Positions 1 to 7,295 of a DNA stretch of 19,769 nucleotides are shown in pieces. The notes under the pieces were generated by a model. That model worked only from the letters and a program-made list of their open reading frames with translations. It ran no database searches and was not told the DNA's origin. This stretch comes from an uncultured bacterium (lineage in GTDB: Bacteria > Verrucomicrobiota > Kiritimatiellia > RFP12 > UBA1067). A program made the translations under genes and the position numbers. The first letter of the stretch is position 1; each line of letters starts with the position of its first letter. The stretch lies in NCBI GenBank assembly GCA_902779075.1, contig CACZAK010000079.1, positions 1-19,769 on the forward strand, in the 5' to 3' direction.

Positions 1-833
1 AGCGCGCCGGGGCAGTTCATGGGCTTCACCGCGAAGACGCGCTTCTCGCTCTCCGTGACGAACATGTTCGCCTTGTAGTGGTCCCAGTGTCCGCTCCGCT
101 CCCAGAGGCTGCGCGGCATGATGGCGGGGGTGTTGACCTCCTGGTAGCCGTCCTTCACTATCTTGTCGCGCATGTAGTCCTGCAGCGCCACGTAGATCGC
201 CCAGCCCTTCGGGTGCCAGAAGATCTGGCCGGGGTCCTCGGGGTCGAGGTGGAAGAGGTCGAGCTCCACGCCGAGACGGCGGTGGTCGCGCTTCTTCGCC
301 TCCTCGAGTCGGGCGATGTACGCATCGAGATCCGCCTGGTCCTTGCCGACGATGCCGTAGACGCGCTGGAGCATCTTGTTGTTCTCGTCGCCGCGGTAGT
401 AGCTACCCGCCACCTTCATCAGCTTGACGGCGCCAATCTGCGCGGAATGCTCCACGTGCGGGCCGCGACACATCTCGAAGTAGTCGCCCACGGTGTACGT
501 GCTGATCGTCTCGCCTTCGGGGATGTCCGCGAGGCGCTCAAGCTTGTACTTCTGCCCTTCAAGGCGCGCGGCCACGTCGGCGCGCGACATCTCGGCGCGC
601 ACGAACGGCTCGTCGAGCGCGATGAGGCGCGCGATCTCCTTTTCGATCGCGGGGAAGTCCTCGGGCGCGAGACGGTGCTCAAGGTCGAAGTCGTAGTAGA
701 AGCCGTCGTCCGTCGCGGGACCGATGTCCGTCTGCGTGCCGGGAAAGAGGTTGCAGACCGCACGCGCGGTCAGGTGCGCGGCCGAATGGCGGCGCATTTC
801 TTCTGTTATGTCCATTTGTTCTGGTTTCTCCAT
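1..833 (-). CDS. thrS: Threonyl-tRNA synthetase, N-terminal part (runs off window)
   Basis: This cytoplasmic class II enzyme charges tRNA-Thr. Reading leftwards from ATG 833 gives MEKPEQMDITEEMRRHSAAH, then the editing domain and the start of the catalytic core, ending at MNCPGA at the window edge. The editing-site signatures are intact: HSAAH (HxxxH) at residues 16-20 and MCRGPH near residue 120. The Cys of MNCPG corresponds to the catalytic zinc ligand. Only about 15 residues precede HSAAH, so the N-terminal TGS domain of the usual bacterial enzyme is absent. The C-terminal catalytic part and anticodon-binding domain lie outside the window. The start is uncertain. ATG 833 is only 11 nt from the -10 box, while ATG 815 (MDITEEM) has a GGAG 12 nt upstream and leaves a more normal leader. 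The gene follows glyQS on the same strand with its own promoter. The identification is very secure. Confidence 0.95.
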   Translation of the reverse strand, partial: MEKPEQMDITEEMRRHSAAHLTARAVCNLFPGTQTDIGPATDDGFYYDFDLEHRLAPEDFPAIEKEIARLIALDEPFVRAEMSRADVAARLEGQKYKLERLADIPEGETISTYTVGDYFEMCRGPHVEHSAQIGAVKLMKVAGSYYRGDENNKMLQRVYGIVGKDQADLDAYIARLEEAKKRDHRRLGVELDLFHLDPEDPGQIFWHPKGWAIYVALQDYMRDKIVKDGYQEVNTPAIMPRSLWERSGHWDHYKANMFVTESEKRVFAVKPMNCPGA

Positions 834-844
834 CGAATTGGATT

Positions 845-873
845 ATGATAGCGGATTTTCGTTGTGGAAACAA
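845..873 (-). promoter_or_regulatory. sigma70-like promoter of thrS
   Basis: On the minus strand, TTGTTT (868-873) is followed by 17 bp and TATCAT (845-850). The predicted transcription start lies near 838, just before the two candidate thrS start codons. This indicates that thrS is transcribed separately from the glycyl-tRNA synthetase gene upstream. Confidence 0.55.
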
Positions 874-901
874 GCAGAAATTTGTCTGGAGGTTCCTTTT
901 T

Positions 902-1936
902 TTAGAATTCAAGCGCTGCGTACATCTTAACTAGGAACTCCTCGTAGGTCATGCGCTCCTGTTGCATCGAGTCGCGGTCGCGCACCGTGAACTTCCCGTC
1001 CTTAGGTGACTCCGGGTCCACCGTGATGCACCACGGCGTGCCCGCCTCGTCCTGACGACGGTAGCGGCGGCCGATCTGGCCGGACGCATCCCAGAAGCAG
1101 TTCACCTTCTTGCGGAGCTTGTCGAAAATCTCGCGCGCCATGTTGAAGCACGCCTCGTCCTTCTTGACGAGCGGGAACACGGCCACCTTCACCGGCGCCA
1201 CCTTCGGATGGAAGTGCAGCACCGTGCGGATGTCTTCCTTGCCCTTTTCGTCCGTGAGCTTCTGCTCCTCGTACGCTTCGCAAAGGAGCGCAAGCATGAG
1301 GCGGTCCACGCCGGCCGACGGCTCGATCACGTGCGGCACGTACTTGCCGTCGAAGAGATTGAGACAGAACTTCTCGGCCGCGATCGGATCCTTGCCGCGC
1401 GCCACCCAGTCGGCCTGCACCTTCTCGATGAACGCCTTGCGCGCCGCGTCGTCAAGCTTCTTCGCGGCCTGCTTGAGCGGGTCGTCGAACACCATCTGGC
1501 TCTCGCCGGAGTGCTTCTGGTGCTGCGTGAGGTCGAAGTCACTGCGGGCCGCGATGCCCTCCAGCTCCTGGCGTCCGAACGGGAAGTCGTATTCGATGTC
1601 CACGCACGCGCGGGCGTAGTGGGCGAGTTCGTCCGGCTTCTGCCAGTACTCGACGAAATGCTCCGTGGGGAGGCCGACGGCGTTGAGGAACTTCTTGCGC
1701 TGTTCCACCCAGTACTTGTGCCACACTTCCCAGCCCCAGTCGTCCTGCACCGGCCCGTTGAGGTCGGGATTGTCGGCAAGCGTCACGACGTGTCCGTGGA
1801 GAATCTCCACCGCCTCGTCCGGACGGATGAAGAACTCGAGCTCCATCTGCTCGAACTCGCGGCTGCGGAACGTGTAGTTGCGCGGCGTCACCTCGTTGCG
1901 GAAGCTCTTGCCCATCTGCGCGATGCCGAACGGCAC
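902..1936 (-). CDS. glyQS: Glycyl-tRNA synthetase, C-terminal part (downstream of frameshift)
   Basis: This is the catalytic and anticodon-binding part of an alpha2-type glycyl-tRNA synthetase. The frame opens at GTG 1936 with VPFGIAQMGKSFRNE, which belongs to the middle of the protein. It contains class II motif 2 (FRNEVTPRNYTFRSREFEQM), motif 3 (EPSAGVDRLMLALL) and the anticodon-binding fold beginning at KVAPVKVAVFPLVKKD, and it ends normally at LEF-stop. It is in a different frame from the N-terminal part (feature 1539-2441). The GTG is probably not a real start, because no ribosome binding site is obvious and the protein would lack motif 1. The two pieces are best read as one gene, 902-2441, broken by a deletion of about 50 nt whose length is not a multiple of three. 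It could be a real mutation or an assembly error. Confidence 0.9.
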   Translation of the reverse strand: MPFGIAQMGKSFRNEVTPRNYTFRSREFEQMELEFFIRPDEAVEILHGHVVTLADNPDLNGPVQDDWGWEVWHKYWVEQRKKFLNAVGLPTEHFVEYWQKPDELAHYARACVDIEYDFPFGRQELEGIAARSDFDLTQHQKHSGESQMVFDDPLKQAAKKLDDAARKAFIEKVQADWVARGKDPIAAEKFCLNLFDGKYVPHVIEPSAGVDRLMLALLCEAYEEQKLTDEKGKEDIRTVLHFHPKVAPVKVAVFPLVKKDEACFNMAREIFDKLRKKVNCFWDASGQIGRRYRRQDEAGTPWCITVDPESPKDGKFTVRDRDSMQQERMTYEEFLVKMYAALEF

Positions 1937-2441
1937 CGGCCTGCGCCGTCTCGGGACGAAGATAGGCTACGTTGGAGGGATCGTCAATCGGACCGACGAC
2001 CGTTTTGAACATGAGGTTGAACGGCTTCGGCTCCGTCATCTCGCCGCCGCAGTGCGGACACGAGAGCGCGTATGCCGGATTCACCGCCGCCGCCTTCTTG
2101 CCGAGTTCGGCGCGGATGTCGTCGATCTGGTCGGCGCGCATGAGCTTCTTGCACTGCTTGCACATCGTCATCGGGTCGGCGAACGTATCGAGGTGTCCAC
2201 TCGCCTTCCAGATTTTGGGGTGCATGATGATCGTCGCGTCGAGTCCCGCCACGTCCTCGCGGCCACGCACGGTGAACTGCCACCAGGCCTGCTTGACGTT
2301 CTGCTTAAGCTCGCATCCGAGCGGACCGTAGTCCCAGAATCCCGGCATCCCGCCGTAGATTTCGGATGAATGATAGATGAACCCGCGGCGCTTGCACAGC
2401 GCGGCGAGCGGGTCGAGGCTCGACTTGTTCTCTTCTGCCAT
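1539..2441 (-). CDS. glyQS: Glycyl-tRNA synthetase, N-terminal part (upstream of frameshift)
   Basis: This is the N-terminal half of an alpha2-type glycyl-tRNA synthetase, starting at ATG 2441 (MAEENKSSLDPLAALCKRRG). It has the motif 1 region (GGMPGFWDYGPLG), a Cys-pair insertion (CKQCKK ... CPHCGG) resembling the zinc knuckle of this family, and FNLMFKTVVGP. Homology runs to YLRPETAQ at 1941. Beyond that the frame reads arginine-rich nonsense (AGAVRHRADG...) to a stop at 1539, while the true continuation lies one frame over. The family normally has about 17 residues (GIFVNF...) between ETAQ and PFGIAQ, and these are missing here. A longer start at 2510 is in frame but lies upstream of the likely transcription start. 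Because the enzyme is essential, an undetected second copy or a sequence error is likely if this break is real. Confidence 0.88.
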   Translation of the reverse strand: MAEENKSSLDPLAALCKRRGFIYHSSEIYGGMPGFWDYGPLGCELKQNVKQAWWQFTVRGREDVAGLDATIIMHPKIWKASGHLDTFADPMTMCKQCKKLMRADQIDDIRAELGKKAAAVNPAYALSCPHCGGEMTEPKPFNLMFKTVVGPIDDPSNVAYLRPETAQAGAVRHRADGQELPQRGDAAQLHVPQPRVRADGARVLHPSGRGGGDSPRTRRDACRQSRPQRAGAGRLGLGSVAQVLGGTAQEVPQRRRPPHGAFRRVLAEAGRTRPLRPRVRGHRIRLPVRTPGAGGHRGPQ

Positions 2442-2461
2442 GTTCTTTTCTTTCTTAGTTT

Positions 2462-2483
2462 GCGGCAACGGCTGGATTGCCGC
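2462..2483 (-). promoter_or_regulatory. Stem-loop in the glycyl-tRNA synthetase leader
   Basis: GCGGCAA (2462-2468) and TTGCCGC (2477-2483) form a perfect 7-bp stem with an 8-nt loop, inside the predicted 5' leader of about 50 nt. No T-box features and no following T-run are seen, so any regulatory role is speculative. Confidence 0.35.
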
Positions 2484-2500
2484 CCCGCGCAAGGACGCAT

Positions 2501-2529
2501 ATTTTACCAAATTTCAGACGGCGTCTCAA
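2501..2529 (-). promoter_or_regulatory. sigma70-like promoter of glycyl-tRNA synthetase
   Basis: On the minus strand, TTGAGA (2524-2529) is followed by 17 bp and TAAAAT (2501-2506). The -10 box is preceded by TGG, an extended -10 element. The predicted start gives a leader of about 50 nt before ATG 2441. Confidence 0.6.
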
Positions 2530-2567
2530 TCACAGAAGGCAAGTATTTCCATAATCTCGTTCAAATG

Positions 2568-3725
2568 TCATTCGCTGAATCCTATTGCCTCGATGAAGGC
2601 ATCGGAGAAATCCGGATCGCCGCCTAGCTCCACATGACACGCCTCATGCGCGAGTCTGTCGGTCTCATCCCCGAACGACGGGTCGAAAAGCGCTGCAGCC
2701 GCGCCCTCTATCGCAAGGTTTCCACATACGACTGCGACAGGCTGAAGCTCACGCGCAAAAAGCCCGATTCGCGACGCCTTCGCTACGTCTAGTCCCGAAC
2801 CGAACCCTCCGGCAAGCGAGAAGCGCGTCACGTCGCCATACTCGACACCGGCTTTCGCAAGAAGCGTATCAAGCCCCGCCTTGACCGCTGCCTTGGCAAG
2901 CTGCACTGCACGCACGTCGTCCTGAGTGAGCCCCCCCGGAAGTTCCCCTTCCACGCGGCCTGTCATGTCCACGGCCCCGCCATCCAATGCGTCTGCAAGC
3001 GCGGAGATTATCTGCGAACCTGTGATGCCCGGACGCTCGAACGCCGGACCTGCCGCGACGGACGCAATCGTCAGCTCTCGCCTGTCGCCGCGCCACAGAG
3101 CTATCTCGCCGTTCGTGCCGATGTCCGCAAGAAGCTCGCAACCGCCGCGTTCGCACATGCCCGACATGCGCACCGCAGCGACGGCATCCGCGCCGAAAAA
3201 TCCATGCGCGCAACGCGGAAGACGCACATCCACCCCTTCCATTTCAACCCTCTCGCCGAACAGCCGATCCGCCTTGAACGGCGCCGTTGCGTAAGACGCG
3301 GGACTTACCCCGGCAAATAGGTGGAGCATGGTGGTATTTCCCACTGCCACCATCTCGCTCACTCGGAATCCACCACCACACGCCGGTAGGGCGCGATCAC
3401 CGAGCGCGCCGCCGAGGCAATCGCGCACCGCCCCGCGCACGAGGTCCCGCAGTTCGTCGAGACGCCCCTCCATCGCGGCGGATATCCGTCCCATCACATC
3501 GGCGGCGATCCTGCGTTGAGGGTTGAAGGTGGACGCCCTGTGCAGCAGCTCGCCCGTTGCAAGGTCGTAAACGCGAGCAACGATCGTTGTGCTGCCGATG
3601 TCAACGGCCGCTCCCAATCCCTCGCGCTGCACAAGGCGCGGAAGATCTGCGATGCCCGACTCGTTAATCGGTGCAGATGGATAAAGACCGCACTTCCCGC
3701 ATCTTGTGCAGACCGCGCATCTCAT
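2568..3725 (-). CDS. RACo-like corrinoid-protein reactivase (ASKHA/DUF4445), short form
   Basis: Proteins of this family use ATP to drive reduction of an inactivated Co(II) corrinoid cofactor in methyltransferase systems. The ASKHA ATPase signatures are clear: AVDIGSTTIVARVYD near residue 40 (phosphate 1), VAVGNTTMLHLF, LADIGTNGEIAL (phosphate 2) and SLAGGFGSGLD (adenosine). At 385 residues it is much shorter than classical RACo (about 600), which begins with a 2Fe-2S ferredoxin domain. Instead, the first residues, MRCAVCTRCGKCG, place cysteines at 3, 6, 9 and 12 in a CxxCxxCxxC pattern that could hold an iron-sulfur cluster. ATG 3725 overlaps the TGA of the upstream methyltransferase gene (ATGA), implying translational coupling. 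The family call is secure; the electron-transfer role of the N-terminus is inference. Confidence 0.85.
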   Translation of the reverse strand: MRCAVCTRCGKCGLYPSAPINESGIADLPRLVQREGLGAAVDIGSTTIVARVYDLATGELLHRASTFNPQRRIAADVMGRISAAMEGRLDELRDLVRGAVRDCLGGALGDRALPACGGGFRVSEMVAVGNTTMLHLFAGVSPASYATAPFKADRLFGERVEMEGVDVRLPRCAHGFFGADAVAAVRMSGMCERGGCELLADIGTNGEIALWRGDRRELTIASVAAGPAFERPGITGSQIISALADALDGGAVDMTGRVEGELPGGLTQDDVRAVQLAKAAVKAGLDTLLAKAGVEYGDVTRFSLAGGFGSGLDVAKASRIGLFARELQPVAVVCGNLAIEGAAAALFDPSFGDETDRLAHEACHVELGGDPDFSDAFIEAIGFSE

Positions 3726-4666
3726 CGCGCGGCCTCGAACAACGCCTCAAGGTTCTCCCACGGCGTCGATGCCGGGATGTCGCAGCCGGAGGAGAGGACG
3801 AAGTTCGGATACGATCCGCATTTAGCCACGAGCGCGCTCACCGCCTCGCGGATGGTATCGGGATTGCCCTGCGCGAGCACCGAAACGGGATTGACGTTGC
3901 CCATCACGAGCGTCTTTTCCGGTGCCTTAGCCAGCATCTCCGCAAGGTCGATGGCGTTGCCGAAGTGGCACCCCGCCGAAACCTGCGCGAAAATCGCGTC
4001 CGCCGCCTTCACCACGCTGCCGCCGCAGTTGTGGTACACGAGGGGGAAAGATTCATCTTGGACAGCCTCTATGATACGGCGCACGTAAGGTGCAGAGAAC
4101 TCCTCCAGCGCGGCGGGGGAAATGACGCCCGCAAGCGGCTCGGCCATGAACACTCCGTCCGCACCCGCCGCCTTGAACGCCTTGGCGTAGGAAATGAGGA
4201 ACTCCGTGGTCTTCTCCAGAAGGGCGTGGACTGTTTCCGGTTCGTCCATGATGAGGAACATCATTTCGTTCACGTCCGCGAGGCGGCCCGCGAGCGAGAA
4301 CGGCCCGATCATCCCGCCGAAGACGGGCTTGCCCACGTCCATCGCCTTCACTTTCGCAACCGCAGAGACGGTCATGGAACAGCGTCCGGCGTCCGGCGGC
4401 GGGACGGCGAGTTCCGCGACGGCGTCCTCGTCCGCTACGAGCTGTCCGGTCACGACCGGCACCTCGTTGTCGCTGAAACGCACGTTCGCGCCGAACGCCT
4501 CGGCTTCGACGGAGAGGTCCATCGGACCAAGCACGGCATCGACAGGCGTGTTGCGGGCTATCCAGGCCATCGTCTCGGCCTGGAGGTCGGCCGACTTCAC
4601 GAACTCGCCCACGGAATGGCCGAGTTTCCGGGCAATCGGGAAGGACAGAACGGGAATGAACTTCAT
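3722..4666 (-). CDS. UroD/MtaA-type corrinoid methyltransferase
   Basis: This 314-residue protein belongs to the uroporphyrinogen decarboxylase superfamily. The branch meant here (MtaA, CmuA and relatives) moves methyl groups between corrinoid proteins and thiol or folate acceptors using zinc. Visible motifs are MIGPFSLAGRL, FMAEPLAGVISP and a candidate zinc site His212-x-Cys214 (YHNCGG) with Cys295 (SSGCDIP). True porphyrinogen decarboxylases lack this His-x-Cys...Cys pattern. ATG 4666 is chosen because AGGAGG lies 8 nt upstream; the in-frame ATG at 4690 sits before that site. The gene begins 20 nt after the glycosidase gene and overlaps the reactivase gene by 4 nt. That neighbour supports a corrinoid role, although the B12-binding protein itself is not in the window. 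The substrate is unknown. Confidence 0.85.
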   Translation of the reverse strand: MKFIPVLSFPIARKLGHSVGEFVKSADLQAETMAWIARNTPVDAVLGPMDLSVEAEAFGANVRFSDNEVPVVTGQLVADEDAVAELAVPPPDAGRCSMTVSAVAKVKAMDVGKPVFGGMIGPFSLAGRLADVNEMMFLIMDEPETVHALLEKTTEFLISYAKAFKAAGADGVFMAEPLAGVISPAALEEFSAPYVRRIIEAVQDESFPLVYHNCGGSVVKAADAIFAQVSAGCHFGNAIDLAEMLAKAPEKTLVMGNVNPVSVLAQGNPDTIREAVSALVAKCGSYPNFVLSSGCDIPASTPWENLEALFEAAR

Positions 4667-4686
4667 CTTTTTGCCTCCTTGAACTT

Positions 4687-5802
4687 TCAATTCGACTTCG
4701 GATTTGCACGGTCAAGTTTGCGCGATGTCGCAAGCGCAAGACCGCGACCGGAGTCGCCGACGGCGCAGTAGAAATGGTATACGACGCCGTTGTGCTTTAT
4801 GATCCACGGTTTGTGCGCATGAACGCGGTCGTATGGCTCTGACGGACGCAGAAGCGGCTCTCCGGTCCATTTCGTCCAGTGGACAAGGTCACGCGAGCAG
4901 GCGAACGTATCAAACGCGCCCGTTTCGCCTGGCTTCCACCGGTAACCAAAGTAGAACATCACCCACACGTCCCCGAAGCGGCGGATCATCGGGTCGCCGG
5001 AAATGCCGGTCTTTCCCGGAATGCAGTCATCGATCACCGGCTTGTCGCCGTAACGCCGCCAGTTCACGAGGTCGTCAGATACGGCCATGCCGATCTTCTC
5101 CTGCCAAGTGCCCTTCTGCTTTGCATTGTAGTAATCGACGAAACGCGCGCCGAGTCTGCGGGTGGGATCGTCGACAACGTAGTGCTTGTAGATCGTCTTG
5201 CGCTCGAACTGACGCGCGTCGGTGTCGGACGGGCTCAAGACAGGCGAGTTCTTCGCGCGCGTCCACTCGCGTACCGCGGACGGATCGTCGGTGTTCGCCA
5301 CACCCGTGCAAAGCGGATCCGGCTCGTAGCCCTGCTTCGCGCCGCCGATGTAGAGCAGCCAGTATTTGCCGTTGAAGGGCTTCAGTTCGTTCGAGCCCTC
5401 CCATTCGGGATCGAGCAGAAGCGGCACGCCGTCGGCCTGCGCGGCGTCCCAGTCGTCCGCCTTGCCTCGCGGGAGGATGCACCCGAGCTTGCGCCACTTG
5501 AGGAGGTCGTCGGAATCCGCCAGCATCGTCTCGTAGCCCTTGCCGTCGTAGCGGACGTACATCATGTACCATTTGCCGTTCCGCCGATACACCATCGGTC
5601 CGTCGAGCGACTCGCCCTTCTCGGGGGCGATGATCATGCCCACCTTGTACGGCGTAGCCACTTCGCGGGCTATCAGCTCCATGGTCTCCTGCGGGATTAC
5701 CGTGTTCTCTGCGACCGTCGCGGCGCAGCTGGCGGTCGCGACAAGCGCGAACGCCGCCAATGCCTGAGAGGCAAAAACAGTTCCGTGTCCTAATTTCTTC
5801 AT
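4687..5802 (-). CDS. Secreted five-bladed beta-propeller glycosidase (GH43/GH32/GH130-like)
   Basis: This is a 371-residue protein with an N-terminal signal (MKKLGHGTVFASQALAAFAL..., cleavage region near VATASCAA; a lipobox is possible but weak). The rest shows the blade pattern of GH43/GH32/GH130-type propellers: GPMVYRRNGKWYMMYVRYDGKG, ADSDDLLKWRKLG, KYWLLYIGG, DDPTRRLGARFVDYYNA, GMAVSDDLVNWRRYG, SGDPMIRRFGDVWVMFYFG, CSRDLVHWTKWTGEPLL and KHNGVVYHFYCAV. Asp and Glu residues at blade starts (DGP, SGDP) are candidate catalytic acids. The exact GH family cannot be assigned by eye. The start codon overlaps the stop of the metallophosphoesterase gene (ATGA), so the two are probably translated together. 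It likely acts on an oligosaccharide in the periplasm. Confidence 0.8.
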   Translation of the reverse strand: MKKLGHGTVFASQALAAFALVATASCAATVAENTVIPQETMELIAREVATPYKVGMIIAPEKGESLDGPMVYRRNGKWYMMYVRYDGKGYETMLADSDDLLKWRKLGCILPRGKADDWDAAQADGVPLLLDPEWEGSNELKPFNGKYWLLYIGGAKQGYEPDPLCTGVANTDDPSAVREWTRAKNSPVLSPSDTDARQFERKTIYKHYVVDDPTRRLGARFVDYYNAKQKGTWQEKIGMAVSDDLVNWRRYGDKPVIDDCIPGKTGISGDPMIRRFGDVWVMFYFGYRWKPGETGAFDTFACSRDLVHWTKWTGEPLLRPSEPYDRVHAHKPWIIKHNGVVYHFYCAVGDSGRGLALATSRKLDRANPKSN

Positions 5803-7250
5803 GCGGAACAGTATACCATAAAAATCGCCTTGCCCCTAGTGCCAACTGACGTGAGCGGAGTCGCAGAGACCGAAAACCTTTCACCTTTCGGCAGTTCCGA
5901 CCGTCCAACAAGGAGCGTAGTCGCGCCGCCATCAGGCTCATGTCCCATGCCGAGGTTGCACCCAGCGGCGTATATCGCCTTGCGCACTGCGCCGGATTTG
6001 CTGGCAATCTCGACCTCGTACGCATAGACGCGGCACTTCGGATTGCCGTCGGCAAGTGGGATGGAAATCTTGATTTCCTTGCCTTCCTCCTTGCCTTCTT
6101 CGATTACCAGTTTCGCCCCCGCGCGGAACTGCGGCTCGCCGGCGGCTTTCTTCAGGCCCTCCTTCGAGAACGGATGTGGGCTGACCTTCCCGAACGGCAT
6201 CACCCAGTCCTCGCCCAGGCTCCCGCCTGCGCCGAATTCACGCCGCGAAATCACAAACATGTCGTCGTAAACGCGCACCACGTAGCCCTGTCGTCCCCTG
6301 CAGACCTGTTTCGTCCTCTCGATCTTCGCCTCAGTGATCCACCCGTCGCCGACAAGCCCGCCGCATCCGCGCGGCTCGCACGACGGCACCTGGATGCACG
6401 GCACGCCGCCCTTGTAGAGTGAAATGACGTTCCAGCTCGACGCGCTCCAGTGGTTGTGTCCGAAGAACGAGACGGGGACGCACCCCCTGCTCAGATGACG
6501 CAGCAGCTTCCGCACGTCCCAGAGCGGACGCGTATGCTGCATATAGAAGCAGGGACGCCCCTTCGCCTTGCTTTCGGAGAGAGCGGCGGCGTGGCGCTTC
6601 AAGCACGACACCAGCTCCTCCTTCGTCTCCTTGTAGTTCCGCCCGAAGAAGTGGTACCCCCTCACCTCCTTGTGCCACACCGGCTCGTACTTCTCACCCC
6701 AGATGCGCTCCCAGTTTGCCGCCATATCCGTCTGCAACACGTGTTTCGCGCGCACCACAGGATCGGGGTACTTGTTCTTGACGAAACTGCCGTAACCGGC
6801 ACCGTCCGTATCGTGGTTGCCCGTCACGAACAACTTGACGACCTCGTGTCCGTCGGGTGCCAGGTTCTTGGGGAATATCCGATTCCAGACCCTGGCGTGG
6901 AAGCACATCTCCTCGACCTGCCCACGGTGCGCGAAATCGCCGCAATGTACGACCGCATCGACGTTCTGTTCCCTGAAGTACGCAAGCGCGGCGGCAAAGT
7001 ACTTGTGGGGCCATCTACGTCCGGGCCGTCCGCTCGAACCATACGTCGTCCGCAGGTGCGTATCGCTTACCACGCCAAATACGAGGTTCGCGTTCTTCGG
7101 CGGTGCCCATCCTGGCGGCGCGGCGAAGAGGCTTCCGCCGCCGAGCGCCCCCACCCCCATCGACGCAAAAAGTCCCCTGATAAAGCCAAGCCGTGACACA
7201 CCACAGGCAAGGCTTGACTCGGGTATATGGTTTATGAATTGCCTAAACAT
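5799..7250 (-). CDS. Secreted calcineurin-like metallophosphoesterase
   Basis: This 483-residue protein has the full metallophosphoesterase motif set: VSDTHL (Asp63, His65), HCGDFAHRG (Asp105), TGNHDTDG (Asn145, His146), a later QHTRPLW histidine and FFGHNHWS (GHxH). Such enzymes use two metal ions to hydrolyse phosphate mono- or diesters. The N-terminus (SRLGFIRGLFASMGVGALGGGSLFAAP) is an export signal resembling a Tat signal, with the second arginine of the twin pair replaced by Leu. About 130 residues after the catalytic core form a beta-rich C-terminal domain that I cannot assign. ATG 7250 has a weak AGGTG upstream and begins 45 nt after the DUF3863-like gene. Its stop overlaps the glycosidase start, so it is the second gene of the five-gene operon. 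The substrate is not evident. Confidence 0.88.
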   Translation of the reverse strand: MFRQFINHIPESSLACGVSRLGFIRGLFASMGVGALGGGSLFAAPPGWAPPKNANLVFGVVSDTHLRTTYGSSGRPGRRWPHKYFAAALAYFREQNVDAVVHCGDFAHRGQVEEMCFHARVWNRIFPKNLAPDGHEVVKLFVTGNHDTDGAGYGSFVKNKYPDPVVRAKHVLQTDMAANWERIWGEKYEPVWHKEVRGYHFFGRNYKETKEELVSCLKRHAAALSESKAKGRPCFYMQHTRPLWDVRKLLRHLSRGCVPVSFFGHNHWSASSWNVISLYKGGVPCIQVPSCEPRGCGGLVGDGWITEAKIERTKQVCRGRQGYVVRVYDDMFVISRREFGAGGSLGEDWVMPFGKVSPHPFSKEGLKKAAGEPQFRAGAKLVIEEGKEEGKEIKISIPLADGNPKCRVYAYEVEIASKSGAVRKAIYAAGCNLGMGHEPDGGATTLLVGRSELPKGERFSVSATPLTSVGTRGKAIFMVYCSA

Positions 7251-7295
7251 CGCTACACCTGCATGAAAACTGACGCGCCTAACAGCGGCCTGTCA

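Noticed and set aside
78..848. Long plus-strand open frame opposite thrS
   Set aside because: It is antisense to a clear synthetase, with low-complexity Val/Arg/His-rich translation typical of the complement of GC-rich coding DNA.
2442..2500. T-box riboswitch upstream of glycyl-tRNA synthetase
   Set aside because: The leader is only about 50 nt and contains a single small stem without the conserved T-box sequence or a terminator.
5810..5815. TATACT 7 nt before the glycosidase ATG, like the leaderless ATPase promoter
   Set aside because: These bases are the last codons of the metallophosphoesterase gene (MVYCSA-stop), no -35 box fits at 16-18 bp, and the overlap with the upstream stop already explains expression.
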